DNA from: Campanula takesimana
Lineage: Eukaryota > Streptophyta > Magnoliopsida > Asterales > Campanulaceae
Direction: 5' to 3'
Assembly: GCA_026119855.1 (NCBI GenBank)
Contig: JAOWBW010000597.1
Span: 186,001-250,000 of the forward strand
Length of the DNA: 64,000 nucleotides
Position numbers and translations under genes: made by a program
The notes under the pieces: model-generated
Databases searched by the model: none
What the model was told of the DNA's origin: nothing
What the model saw: the letters and a program-made list of their open reading frames with translations, nothing else
In this document: piece by piece, positions 9,926 to 20,399 of the stretch
How positions within the stretch are numbered: the first letter of the stretch is position 1
Layout: each line of letters starts with the position of its first letter

Positions 9926-10451
9926 TGATGTAAAGGGTTGCAACGGAATTAAAAGTAAATAGTAACCGGATAGGCAATTAATCGAATCAACGACAAATTG
10001 ACCTAATTCGAATCCACGAATTAGGGTTTGACAAGAACAACACCAAGATTGATGAGATTCTTGATTACACAAAAGAATCCACATTCACGAAGAAATCCAC
10101 CTTCAACAAGCCAATTGAATGACTTAGGGTTTACACAAGATGTGCAAAAGTTGCAATTGAATAACAAAATCAATGAATGATGTTTACAAACCCTAAAACA
10201 GGTTTTATACTCCTAAAAACGAAACCAACACGAATACCAAAAATACCCAAAAAAAAAAGTGCTCGACTTAACGTAAAACAAAAATTAAAAAAATACTGTT
10301 CGGATAACCAAGTGGGCGCCTGGTAGTGATCAAGCGGGCGCCTGGTCTTGACAGAAACTTGACAGGAATTTCAGTGGCAAGTAAGCGGGCGCCTGGTGGA
10401 ACTCAGGCAGGCGCTTGGTCCTCGAAGCTGCTGATCCGGGCGGGTTGCCTT
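9926..10451 (-). repeat. Chromovirus (Tekay/Del-like) 3' LTR, distal part
   Basis: Together with 63645-63784 this forms a 666-bp LTR read on the minus strand. It starts TGATGTAACACG at 63784 and ends CTTTACATCA at 9926; the ends form an 8-bp inverted repeat (TGATGTAA / TTACATCA). A TATA box lies at 10203-10209. Four GGGCGCCTGGT-type motifs lie at 10311-10420, upstream of it. CAAAG (9921-9925) would be its TSD, but the partner is outside the window. 10447-10451 (GCCTT) is the TSD of the SIRE-like insertion. Confidence 0.78.
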
Positions 10452-10536
10452 TGTTAGGATTTATTATTAGAACACCCACTTAATTTGATTGATCCATGCC
10501 ACATGTCTTTTTATGGACTTTAGGACCGCATGTAAT

Positions 10537-10926
10537 TAGGGATGGCCAAAACCGGTTCCGGGCCCAGTTCCGGTTCGGAACCGCCGGTTCCGGTTCATCA
10601 AAAGGGTGACCCTTAACCGGCCCGCACTTACCCCGGTTCCGGTTCCGGTTTGGCACAATACGGTTCCGGTTCGGTCCGGTTCCGGTACGGTTCCGGTCCG
10701 GTTCCGGTCCTCTCCTTTAAAATTATTGAAAAACAAGGGATTTTCGGTACGGTTCCGGTTCCGGGTCCGGTCCGGTTCGGCATATATGTGACCCTGAACC
10801 GGCCCGCATGCCTTGCGGTTCCGGTTCGTCCGGTTCCGGTTTCCTCCCCGGTTTGCTCCGGTTCCGGGCTTTTCCGGTCCGGTTCCGGTCCGGTTTTCCG
10901 GTTCCGGTCCGGTTTGGCCATCCCTA
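10537..10926. mobile_element. Non-autonomous hAT-type element (390 bp) in the SIRE-like 5' LTR
   Basis: It has terminal inverted repeats TAGGGATGGCCAAA...TTTGGCCATCCCTA and a perfect 8-bp target duplication CATGTAAT (10529-10536 and 10927-10934). The 3' LTR shows the empty site with a single CATGTAAT. An 8-bp duplication with such ends is typical of the hAT superfamily. The interior is almost only variants of GGTTCCGG. The open frames over it on both strands are by-products of the repeat. There is no transposase. Confidence 0.9.
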
Positions 10927-11580
10927 CATGTAATGAAGTTATACTTCAATTTTTAGATAAGTCCATTCTAGATTTTTGTTTGTCTAGACTGAGTATAGTT
11001 CGGTTTACCCTTAGCAGTTTAGTTATTCAAACCGCATTCGTGCTATCTTCAAACCGCCAGCATGGAGCCACAAGTCTTTCATCAAACCACATTCTGTAGC
11101 TTTGATGAAAACGTTCTTCAAATCTTATTTGGAACCTCAGATGCAAACTTGATGGAACCGCTATCATGAAACCGCGTGCTTCAGTTTCTTATGAAACCGC
11201 ACATCAAGTTCATCCTTGGAACCGCTCCAGTGCTTGGTGGAACCACAGAACAGTTAATGAAGAATTCGTTAAGTCATTTATTCCTTGAGACAAACATTCC
11301 CTTTATGACCGTAAAGGAATATTTTATGTCTTGTCAAAATAACTCTAAGTTAACTTGGAGTTACTGCAAGGAATGTCGGTCTTGTCCAAGCAATTTGAAT
11401 TGTTTACCGTTAGTCCTCTCTGCAACAAAGGACGGGTGTCAGGTAGTGGTGCTACAACTACCTAGGGCTACAAGACAAAACCAAGGACGACAATTACAGC
11501 TCAACCAATGGGATTTTGATAGCAATTGTACCCTCAGATTTAATTCAAATCTTTACCCAACGGTCACAAGGGTGCATTGC

Positions 11581-11590
11581 CTATAAATAG
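11581..11590 (+). promoter_or_regulatory. LTR TATA box of the SIRE-like element
   Basis: CTATAAATAG sits in the 5' LTR and again at the matching place in the 3' LTR (62819-62828). It is the probable start signal of the genomic RNA. Confidence 0.7.
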
Positions 11591-12406
11591 CCTTCATTCA
11601 TCTACAATGAAGGTTGCTGAGCTTCAAGAGAACTATTCCCAAGTGTTCAAGTTTGCTTTGAAGATTGAAACCCAGAAATTCTAACCTTCAAATATCTCCT
11701 TAGCAAACCCAGATTTCTTCATCAAGCTTCAAGCCTAACAACTTTCCATACTCAACCTTTACACAGAAAGTTCTTCATTTGCTCAACCATCATTTAGATA
11801 CTTAGAGCATTTGATTTCTTTCCACATACACACCCGATGTATATGATCACATAGATTATATACTTCGAATACACCAGTTGTTATAATAGTTTTATAGGTT
11901 AGATTGATTGTTTAGAGTTTAGATTCATCTTGTAAAACCTTCTCTAAATTAATACAAGTCTAGTAGCTATTAGAAAATCCTAGACTAACCATCTAGGTAG
12001 AGGACGTAGTACATTCAAGAACGAACATCTTCAAATTGTGTGTTTGATCTTTACTTTTCTGTCTAGTTATTTACTTTTCTGTTTGTGGTCTATAACTTGA
12101 ATCCATTTACGAGATGACTTGAAAAGTGAATTGTGTTTTTTCTTTGATCTTCAAGTTGATATTATCGGTTGCATCATAGTGTTTTCAACCCGAGTCAAAC
12201 CGCCCAACTCTTTAATTATCCTTTTGGCCAAAACCGCAAAACTCCGCTGTGCATTTTATCTGTTCGGTTCTTGTACCTTGAACCGCATTTGACCAAACTG
12301 ATAATTACTCGGTTGATTTTTAAGGGTATTTTTAAAAAAGTTTAGACCACTATTCACCCCCACCCCTCTAGCGGTTCTATACCCTTGTTGCCCTCTGAGA
12401 CCAACA

Positions 12407-12420
12407 AGCGGTATCAGAGC
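12407..12420 (+). promoter_or_regulatory. Primer-binding site (tRNA-iMet type) of the SIRE-like element
   Basis: AGCGGTATCAGAGC directly follows the LTR. It matches the usual copia iMet site TGGTATCAGAGC except for one base (C for T). Confidence 0.75.
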
Positions 12421-12470
12421 AATCCACCAAAACTTGTTTTTACAAGCTTAACCGCTTGGGTGCTGATCCA

Positions 12471-13199
12471 ATGGCAAACACAAACACCCATATGATGCAA
12501 ACATCCAATTTGAATCGCTTAACAGTTCTGGATGAAGATAGTTTTATCTTTTGGAAAGATAGGATGATGAAATACATGATTTCATGTGATCGTAGACTGT
12601 GGACCGCGGTTACGGAAGGACCATATGTCCCTATGAAAGCTAACCCACGTGCAGGTACTGCTGGGGAAGAAGCTGAAATCAAGAAGTTGGAAAGTGAGTG
12701 GACTCAAGTAGACCGCAACAATGTGGACTTTGATGGAAGAGCTATGTCCATGCTAGTTTCAGCTATTGACTTGAGGACTCATTCAAAGGTGCTTCACTGC
12801 ACAACCGCAAAGGCCACCTGGGATGCTATAGTTGACTTTCTGGAAGGAGATTCAGATACCAAGAAGAACCGCCTCTATCAACAGAGAAGGCTCTTTGACT
12901 ACTTTGTTAAAGAGCCTAAGGAATCTCTTCGACAGTGCTATGAGAGGTTTATTGATATTGTTAATGTATGTTTTTCTCTTGGACATGTCTATTCCAATAC
13001 AGACTTGAACATGAGATTCATGCAAGCTCTTGGTAGTAAATGGCTGATTAAGACTACTAACATTGAAGACAACAAGGACTTGGAAGCTCTTGATTTTCGA
13101 TACTTATATGCCATGCTGAAGGTTTTTGAATTTAAGCTTGAAGAGGTCCATGAAACTGAAAGCATATTTAAGACCCTCTCTCTCTCTAGCCGCATTTAA
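12471..13199 (+). CDS. SIRE-like gag, N-terminal (UBN2-type) domain
   Basis: The first in-frame ATG is at 12471 (MANTNTHMM). The product has the copia gag pattern: LDEDSFIFWKDRMMKYM near the start, then TAKATWDAIVDFLEG and KEPKESLRQCYERF. This domain forms the particle shell. The frame shifts near 13180-13199, after which coding continues in another frame. Length before the break is about 240 codons. Confidence 0.87.
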   Translation: MANTNTHMMQTSNLNRLTVLDEDSFIFWKDRMMKYMISCDRRLWTAVTEGPYVPMKANPRAGTAGEEAEIKKLESEWTQVDRNNVDFDGRAMSMLVSAIDLRTHSKVLHCTTAKATWDAIVDFLEGDSDTKKNRLYQQRRLFDYFVKEPKESLRQCYERFIDIVNVCFSLGHVYSNTDLNMRFMQALGSKWLIKTTNIEDNKDLEALDFRYLYAMLKVFEFKLEEVHETESIFKTLSLSSRI

Positions 13200-13740
13200 C
13201 AATACCTTATCTCTAGTTTACAATCCAGACCATCATCAATCCGCACCTCACCTCCACTTGCAAACCGCACCTGTTGATCAGAATGTACCCAGATACAATC
13301 CTCAAACTGCACCTACTGATTATTATCAACAGTCTCATCAACCCTATCCTCAATCACATCAACCCTATCCTCAATCTCATCAATCTTATCAGCAGTCTCA
13401 TCAATCCTACACTCCTCCTTAATGTTTTTTTTCTCAGAGTGTAGCATCTCAATCTTCATGCTCTAGTCAAGTTGATTTTAATGACATGGATGATGAAGAA
13501 TTTTCTTTGTATGTGAAGAAATACACCAAGTTCAGGAAGAACAATAGATCTCAGATTCTATCCAAAGGCCCAGCAAAATTTGTCCCTCCAACCAGATTTA
13601 ACAAGACTGCAGATCCTAAAAAAGGGATGACCTGGTCTGTTATAATTGCAGACAGCCAGTTCACTTTGCTTCAAGTTGTCCCAAGCTGCGTTATGAAGCC
13701 GTGCCAACAAAGAAACTGTTCAACAAGAAGTTTGTGAAAA
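13200..13740 (+). pseudogene. SIRE-like gag middle part with QSHQ repeats and zinc knuckle
   Basis: After the frameshift the sequence encodes a low-complexity stretch with repeats of QSHQPYP/QSHQSY (about 13330-13420), a stop, and then a basic segment (KKYTKFRKNNRSQ). From about 13637, in a shifted frame, there is a CX2CX4HX4C zinc knuckle (CYNCRQPVHFASSC). The knuckle binds element RNA. Several frame changes are needed to join these parts, so the region is a pseudogene. Confidence 0.8.
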
Positions 13741-13783
13741 GAAGAGGAATGGTAGCTGACCAAGGGATCAACCGCTGACATGG

Positions 13784-14512
13784 ATGGGTTCTGATTCAGA
13801 TGAAAGTAATGATGAAGATGAAATTGCAAATCTCTGCCTCATGGGATTTGAAGAAAAGTTTGAAATTGACGAAAGCCTTCCACTGCCAAACCAACAAATG
13901 AAGTCAGTTTCACCAAGGACTCCTGAGGATAGAGCAAGCAAAGCTCCTACAACACCAAACTGCTTCCCTGAGGTTCAAGCAGCCCAAAGCCATGATGACC
14001 AGGTATTAGAACGTGCTAATCTCATTTGTCAACAACACATTGTGCTTAAAAAGGCATATAAACTAATGATTGCGGAACTTGAAGATTCCCAAAGAGAATG
14101 CAAGTCCCACAAGGAGGAAATTGAAAACCTCAAGCTCCAAATTGCTGGGACATCTTCTATTGTGGAAGAAAACCACTATCTGAAGGACAAAGCCGAGGCA
14201 CTCTTAACTCAAATCCATGATCTTACTGCACAAAGGGATAAACTCCAAAAAGTGACCGATGTGTGGACTAAGTCTGGTGTCACTGCGGAACAAATCCTAA
14301 ATTCACAAATTCCTACTTTGGATAAAAGTAGATTGGGGTTCAAAACCAGTGATGAGTGCAAGTGTCCTTGTCTCTGTGCTGAAGGTGGTGTGTTACCCCG
14401 CAAACAAACCAATGAAACCTCCAAGGTGTATCATGCTGGTAAAAAGGGCTCTAAACAAGAAATTAAGAAGCAAAATTATTTCTTTGTATATCCTAAAAAA
14501 CCAGACTGGTAG
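13784..14512 (+). pseudogene. SIRE-like gag C-terminal coiled-coil region
   Basis: A 242-codon stretch starts with an acidic segment (SDESNDEDEIANLCLMGF), followed by long Leu/Lys/Glu heptad-like helices (residues about 70-160, HKEEIENLKLQI, EALLTQIHDLTAQRDKL), then a LDKSRLGF motif usual in copia gags. It lies between the two zinc knuckles and belongs to one gag. A stop (TAG) closes it at 14512 and coding resumes near 14565. Confidence 0.75.
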
Positions 14513-14564
14513 AGATTCAAAGTGAAAAGAAAAATCCACAGCGGCTGAGGCAACCAAAGAAGTA

Positions 14565-14830
14565 TTGAGTGATGAAACCGCTCCTAGTCGGTTTAAGGAA
14601 ATTCCTATTATTTTTCCTAAAGCCGCACCTAAGAGGAAGGTTGAGATCAAGAAGGTAGTCTTTGTCAAATCCAAAACCGCTGACCCAGTAAAACATGAGA
14701 AACCGAAGACCAGTAAAGGGTTTGTAAACCCGCAATCTCAAACCGGTTTAATTCATTGTGTCATTTGTGCCGATTATGGTCATAGTGTTGGTCATTGTCT
14801 TTTAAGGTTCATACCCAATGCTAAAGGACG
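14565..14830 (+). pseudogene. SIRE-like gag end with second zinc knuckle, cut by Tat-2
   Basis: A lysine-rich stretch is followed by a second CX2CX4HX4C knuckle (CVICADYGHSVGHC). The frame reaches NAKGR and is split by Tat-2 at the duplicated GGACG (14826-14830 and 51315-51319). It resumes at 51315 and goes on as KNPKVKQVWVPK, a motif common between copia gag and protease. This restored continuity confirms the insertion boundaries. Confidence 0.85.
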
Positions 14831-15813
14831 TGTAGACACCCCGCCTTGGACTGCTCACCCCGGTTGTACGGTTGATCTTGTGTTTCTCCCTCTTTTAAGT
14901 GTTTCTCGTTAGTTTCTGTTACTTCCGTTAAGTTCCTGACTAACTTCGTTAAGTCCAGGGACTAAACTAAATAACAGGGCTAACTTTCTAGTCCATTCTG
15001 TCAAAAATGCCTTCTCTGAGTCACGCGCCTCTGACCATAGGAGCCAGAAGCGCGCGCCTTCCGCCCCCAAGGTGGGAAGCGCGCGCCTCTAGGCGTCAGT
15101 TATAGATTTCTGTCCAAGAATCCCTCCCTTGCTCATTTTACATGATTTTGCCCGGGAAAGATTTCTTGGTGACTGAGTTTTGGCACCAAAAACATTTGTT
15201 TTCACCTATAAAAACATCCCTTTTCCACCCTTTCAAAAGGACCCTTTTTTAGCACTCTTTTGGACGAAAGAATTCTCTCTACACAAACTATACCAAAATC
15301 ATTTCCAAGGCCTTTCAAGGAAGTCACCAAGAAGTGTTTGAAGATCTTTGAAGCATAGGTAAAAGTTCATCTTCCTCCTTCTTCTCTACTTCATCTCTTC
15401 CTTTTACTTTAATCAATCGTGCAATCACCCAAATCATTTTGGGACATGACACCAATGATCACTCCATTCCATTGAAGTTGGTCAAGGACTCATCTCCCTA
15501 CATTCCAAACACCTTTTAAAACCATTTTTTTATCATCAAGAACAAGAAGAACATTTATTTTATGTAGACTTTGATTAAGCAAGACCGACATTAGTCGGGC
15601 GAGATGGGTGTTTAAGTACTTCCCATCTCGTAACCTAACCCCGAACCTCATAACAAGAATCTCTGTTTTCGTATCAAACTTAGGCTAAATATTAGGTTTT
15701 TCTTATGTTCCTCTAAAACATAGGTGGCGACTATAAACAAATAAAACACGAATAGACATCCTAGGAACAACACACGTGCTCTAGCCAAGCCGTGCCCTCC
15801 CGGGGTATCTACA
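14831..15813 (+). repeat. 5' LTR of Tat-2
   Basis: It runs from TGTAGACACCCCGCC to CGGGGTATCTACA, 983 bp. TATA box CTATAAAAAC is at 15206-15215. Three CG-rich 12-mers (CACGCGCCTC, GCGCGCGCCTT, GCGCGCGCCTC) lie at 15020-15090, about 115 bp upstream of the TATA box. The 3' LTR (28733-51314) has the same layout. Confidence 0.92.
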
Positions 15814-15814
15814 G

Positions 15815-15832
15815 TGGCGACTCCGCTAGGGA
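15815..15832 (+). promoter_or_regulatory. Primer-binding site of Tat-2 (tRNA-Arg type)
   Basis: TGGCGACTCCGCTAGGGA lies one base after the LTR. It differs by one base from the Tat-1 site. Confidence 0.82.
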
Positions 15833-17110
15833 CGTTTGAGGGTTAAACTTGCGTTTCTGATCAAAATCTACATTTTCTGGGCATTCTAGTTCCTGATGGG
15901 GGGAAGCGTACGCCTCTGGCCTTCTTGGTCTAAGGTGCGCGCGGCCCACATCAAGGACAAGAGTCACCCGCTTCCTGATGTTCTTCCTGTTCTTCTTCTT
16001 TTTTCTACACTAATCATTTCTGCAGGGGTTACAATGCATATTCAGGACCAGGGCAATCCCCTGAGTCTAAAGTCTGACAATCTGACAGGTTTGCCTAGAA
16101 GCGGGCGCCTCCCATAGAATCTGCGCCAAGCGCGCGCATCCCACAATACAGGACAGAGGCGCGCGCTTCTGGGTAGTTTTCCAGAACAGGGACAGTTTCA
16201 GAACAGAGCAGAGTGATTGGGGTGTGGGCACAGTTGCCTGCATCAAGGCCTAATTTGGAGCTCTTGGACTGTTTTTCTTTGTGTTTTGTTTTATCAGTCA
16301 CACGGGTGATTCGAGAGTTGTAATTATGTGCTTATTTGATTTTCTTTCATAAAAAAAATGTTTGGACCTCACACTACGTACACAAACTCCTATGAATTTC
16401 TCACGAGTGAGTCGCACAAGTTTATAACCCCAAACCCGTCGAGGCCCGTCATAGGAAGTTTCAAGCTCCACTGGACCTTGACTCTTTCGAAGCGGTAAAC
16501 CTCAACCAGTAGCGTAGTTCATGACTACATGCCGGGGGTGACCTTAAGCCTCTCATTAGCCGAGCACAAGCCAACACAATTCTAGTTAGGGTCTAACACT
16601 CTGTGACTAAAGTCGGTTTTCATGTGCCGAGATTTCCCTAAACTAATGTCTTCAAAACATACATGCCAAGTGGTTATCATGGACGAAATAAAACTCCATA
16701 CCAAAGTGGTTATCATGGACAAAAATAAAAATCCGTCCCCGCATGTATGTTTTACTACATTAATTTAGTTTAATCCCGACATATGTAGGATTCACAAGCG
16801 TGATGGAATCCGATGAGTATATGGGACCGCGAGAAGGTCTATATACTAGTGTGACGATTCTATTATTTTCTTAGAAACTCAAAAGGGACTCCGTCCCTCC
16901 GACTTATAAAAAAAATAGTATTTTCTTATGTGGTTTTGAGTCGTGTGCCCAATGTGTGTTTTAAAGCCTCTTCATGGACCGAAAGTGTTACTCAAGACTG
17001 ACAAGGGCCTCTTCTGCAATATAGGTTCAATTGGTACTTACTGTGTCTACCGGAATTCAGCGAATCGGTTAGTTCGTGAAGAGATTACTCCAACAGCTTC
17101 GACAGCATCA
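15833..17110 (+). other. Tat-2 5' leader
   Basis: This is a 1.3-kb untranslated leader, homologous in parts to that of Tat-1. Two more clusters of the CG-rich 12-mer lie at 15899-15957 and 16098-16170 (GCGGGCGCCTCCC, GCGCGCGCATCCC, GGCGCGCGCTTC). The 170 bp before the gag ATG are open in the gag frame in both copies, with no upstream ATG that I would trust. Confidence 0.72.
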
Positions 17111-19162
17111 ATGGCCGGCGGATCCAACACCGACAACACCATGTCTCTTGAGCAACTCTCAGCTATGGTCCAACTTCTCCAAGAGCAAGTCTCCACTCTT
17201 AATAAGGAGGCCCAAAACAAGGATGATCTTTGGCAATCCCACGTTGACAATCAAAGAGAGGCCCACGAGGCCGAAATGGAGCAAATGAAAGAGAAGCTCA
17301 CCAAACTTGCCAAGGGTAAAGAAAAAGAGAACAATGAAGCGTCCGAGTGGACTAAGGGACTGTTTCAAAGCCCTTATGTTAGTGCTCGTACCAAGAAAAT
17401 GGAGGAACCGAACACTGAGAACAATGAACCCAAAATGGTTGATTCAATTATGGCCTACATAGATCAACGTTTCAATGGTCTCAACTTGGGGAAAGGCTCC
17501 TACATAAGCCTTTATCAGTCATCCATCCTCATGAACACGATGGCTTCTTTTCCTGACAAGTTCAAGATGCCCGACATAAGCAAGTTCAAGGGAAACTCTT
17601 GCCCCATGGCACACATTGAGACTTATATATGGGCTATGGTTCTAAAGAAGGTCTCTCTTAAAGTTATGGCGCAATGCTTCCCTCTTACTCTCGAGGGGGC
17701 GGCAAAAGATTGGTATGCAACTCTCCCGCTCACAGTCCGTCTTGATTGGGACGCCGCCATGCTCACCTTCAAAAGTCAGTACCAAGGCAATACCACTCAC
17801 CGTCCAACCAAGAAAGAGCTCGAGAACACTACTCAAAGGGACAATGAGTCTTTTATTGACTTCACAAGAAGGTGGAATGACAAGCTCGCTGAAATTGTCA
17901 AGAGGCCAAATACCAAGGAGCAAATGGACATCTTCCTCAAGTGTCTAAAGATTGATCTCCGCACCCACTTAAGTGGGGCTTGCTATGCAGATTTCTCTCA
18001 AATGTATGAGGCGGGGATCCGAATGGATGAGTTGCTCAAGGAGATCAAGAAAAGTGCTCGTAGCTTCCGTTACAAGGCCGCCTCTAACTCTACAAAAGAG
18101 GCTTCGGTCAATGCCGTCACCACCGACAAAGGGAATTACAAAAGGGTTCCTCCACCTCAAGGCAAGAAATATCAAAATGACCGTGTCTACACTCCTCTCC
18201 AAGGCATGACTCAAACCGAGGCCTTCGAAGTTCTCAAAGTAAAAGGCCAAGTCACACCTATACAAGGGTATCAACCCAAGTCGATCAATACCAATCATGC
18301 TCATCACAAATATTGTGGCTACCACCAACATAGTGGCCACACCACCGAGGAATGCTTTGTCCTCCACAACATCATCCAAGATCTCATAGACAAGAAAGAG
18401 TTCATAGTGCCTAGTGGTGACGATGTCAATGTAATAGAGCTAGGAGAATTTGAGGAGACCACTCATTCAATCCCAATTGTGAATGAGGGCTCCAATGTGA
18501 TGAATAAATTTGACAATTCTTGTTACGTTGTGACTTACGATGAGGTGATGAGGGAAGTACTAGAGAATAAGAAAAATAGGCAAGATGGGAATGTCAACAT
18601 GCTAACTCAATCCAGACGAGTCATAGGAAGCAACCCTACTACTTCTGCACCAAGCACCTCTTCTCAAAGATCACAAGATCGCGACACTCCCGAAGACCCT
18701 TTATTGGTTCAACTCAAGAAAACTCAAGCCAACATCTCCATTTGGGACCTCATTGCATCCTCAAAGAAGCACCGAGATCTTGTCATCAGTAATCTTGATG
18801 ACACATCAATCTCTCTTGACACTATTCCTGAGGACCTTACTGCAATGATAGGCCACATTCATTTTGGCAATGTCATCACCTTTGCCGACATGGACCTTCC
18901 ACCATTTGGTTCCGACCACAATGAGGCCATTTATCTCAAGGTGAGAGCAAGGGGGAGACCTATCTCAAGAGTCTTGGTTGATGGTGGTTCCGCACTCAAC
19001 TTAATGCCAGGTCGAATCATGGGCATACTGGGGCTTAAGAATTCAGATTTGAAGCCTTCTACCCAAGTAATCCGAGGTTACGACAACACTGCCCGCACAG
19101 TCATGGGTATGGTGGAAATAGACATTGAGTTTGGGAGCATGGTTATGTCCGTCCCATTTTAA
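17111..19162 (+). CDS. Tat-2 gag and protease open frame
   Basis: Starting at ATG 17111 (MAGGSNTDN, matching Tat-1), this frame of about 683 codons holds an N-terminal coiled-coil-like part, the gag/capsid domain (EGAAKDWYATLP, FIDFTRRWNDKL), a His/Cys segment (YCGYHQHSGHTTEECF) and the retropepsin domain (VLVDGGSALNLMP). It ends at TAA 19160-19162, where Tat-1 has a Gln codon. The stop is therefore a point mutation inside the protease and coding goes on behind it. Gag and protease in one frame are usual for Tat. The region is otherwise intact and close in sequence to Tat-1. Confidence 0.9.
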   Translation: MAGGSNTDNTMSLEQLSAMVQLLQEQVSTLNKEAQNKDDLWQSHVDNQREAHEAEMEQMKEKLTKLAKGKEKENNEASEWTKGLFQSPYVSARTKKMEEPNTENNEPKMVDSIMAYIDQRFNGLNLGKGSYISLYQSSILMNTMASFPDKFKMPDISKFKGNSCPMAHIETYIWAMVLKKVSLKVMAQCFPLTLEGAAKDWYATLPLTVRLDWDAAMLTFKSQYQGNTTHRPTKKELENTTQRDNESFIDFTRRWNDKLAEIVKRPNTKEQMDIFLKCLKIDLRTHLSGACYADFSQMYEAGIRMDELLKEIKKSARSFRYKAASNSTKEASVNAVTTDKGNYKRVPPPQGKKYQNDRVYTPLQGMTQTEAFEVLKVKGQVTPIQGYQPKSINTNHAHHKYCGYHQHSGHTTEECFVLHNIIQDLIDKKEFIVPSGDDVNVIELGEFEETTHSIPIVNEGSNVMNKFDNSCYVVTYDEVMREVLENKKNRQDGNVNMLTQSRRVIGSNPTTSAPSTSSQRSQDRDTPEDPLLVQLKKTQANISIWDLIASSKKHRDLVISNLDDTSISLDTIPEDLTAMIGHIHFGNVITFADMDLPPFGSDHNEAIYLKVRARGRPISRVLVDGGSALNLMPGRIMGILGLKNSDLKPSTQVIRGYDNTARTVMGMVEIDIEFGSMVMSVPF

Positions 19163-20262
19163 GTGCTCGATGTGCCTTCTTCATTTAACTTACTCTTGGG
19201 CTGCCCATGGATACATAGTTCTAATGCCGTCCCTTCGACTCTCCATCAGTGTGTGAAGTTCAGAAATGGGGATGAAATAGTGACCGTTATGGCAGAAAAC
19301 GTCACTATCCACAGAAAGGGGGAACCCATTCACCAAATTCATCATGGTTTAGCAGACTCTACTCTCTCCGGTGTCTCAATCAACGTCATTGACAAAGAAG
19401 GGGGAAACAGATCTTGGACCCTCGGCAATCGCAAGGTCCTCTATATGATGAGGAATATAGAATACTTCCCCGGTTTAGGCCTAGGGAAATACCAACAGGG
19501 TAGAATGCAACCCGTGGAGGTCCCATTCATCAAGAACAAATTCGGTTTGGGATACGAACCTTCCAGAGATGACTTGAAACATGAGAAAGCCGTTAAGAAT
19601 GAAAAGGCCCGAGCTCGTAGGGAAGGCCGTCATTATGAGATTCCCAATTTGAGGCCTTATCGCAAGACACTGAATGGCTACTTTGTCCGTCAAGGGGAAG
19701 AGGTTCCGTACGTAATCTTTCCCGAGCCATGGGTTAAAAGTAAGGGCATCAGAAAGCCCGGTCTCGAAATCTTCGCCGACTGTGAGATCCAGAAATCCGA
19801 AGGGGAACCAACTCCCATGTCACCCCAAGAATGGTGGGGAAAGAAAGTGACCATAGAGTCCGAGATAGAGATTACTACAGGTGAAGAATTGAAATATTTA
19901 ATCTCCATGTTAAAGGAATTTGCCATCATGGATGAGTTCCAAGTCAATGCCATCTACGACACCAACACGAGAAAGGAAACTATCAGCGAGATCCAGCCAA
20001 GCTCCGAGCAATCAACAACTGGTATTCTACAAATGGGCCCGTGGTATCCGAGGAATTCTTGGTCAAGAAGATGGGTTGCATTCCGCGCAAGGTCACAATG
20101 GAAGACTTGTCCACATTCACTTTTGAGTTCGAGAGTATTTCCGATACCCTCACCCAAGAGGATATGGAAGCTATAGCCGAGCATGTGTTCCCTTTCTTTG
20201 TTAATGAAAGATTTGATCTTTCTGAGTACCCTGAGATTGCAAACATCATGAATGGTAATTAA
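19163..20262 (+). pseudogene. Tat-2 protease C-terminal part and linker
   Basis: Directly after the stop the frame continues with SSFNLLLGCPWIHSS, the second protease signature, then the glycine-rich FPGLGLGKYQQG and the segment RPYRKTLNGYFVRQGEEV. Near 20015-20030 the frame shifts. The +1 frame from 20041 continues with VSEEFLVKKMGCIPR and QEDMEAIAEHVFPFF up to a TAA near 20260. The corresponding Tat-1 segment is open in one frame, so both breaks are mutations of this copy. Confidence 0.82.
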
Positions 20263-20399
20263 CTAATAATGAATCTAATGAACTAGTTAATAACGATTCA
20301 AATAATGATGAAATAGACCACGAAAACACAACATACTTAAATGAACTTGCTCAATAGGTCCGTAGTCGTGGTGAAAATGGTCCAGGGGCTGATGAAGAA

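Larger units (their letters stand above)
10452..12406 (+). repeat. 5' LTR of the SIRE-like element
   Basis: It runs from TGTTAGGATTT to GACCAACA. It is 1955 bp including a hAT-type insert and its 8-bp duplication; without them it is close to the 1553 bp of the 3' LTR. The sequence AACCGC or its complement recurs about ten times. A clean TATA box (CTATAAATAG, 11581-11590) lies 0.8 kb before the end. By eye it differs from the 3' LTR more than the inner elements' LTR pairs differ from each other, as expected for the older host. Confidence 0.92.

Noticed and set aside
10536..11099. Several overlapping open frames on both strands with Arg/Pro/Gly/Thr repeats
   Set aside because: They are translations of the GGTTCCGG repeat of the hAT-type element; no codon pattern apart from the repeat.
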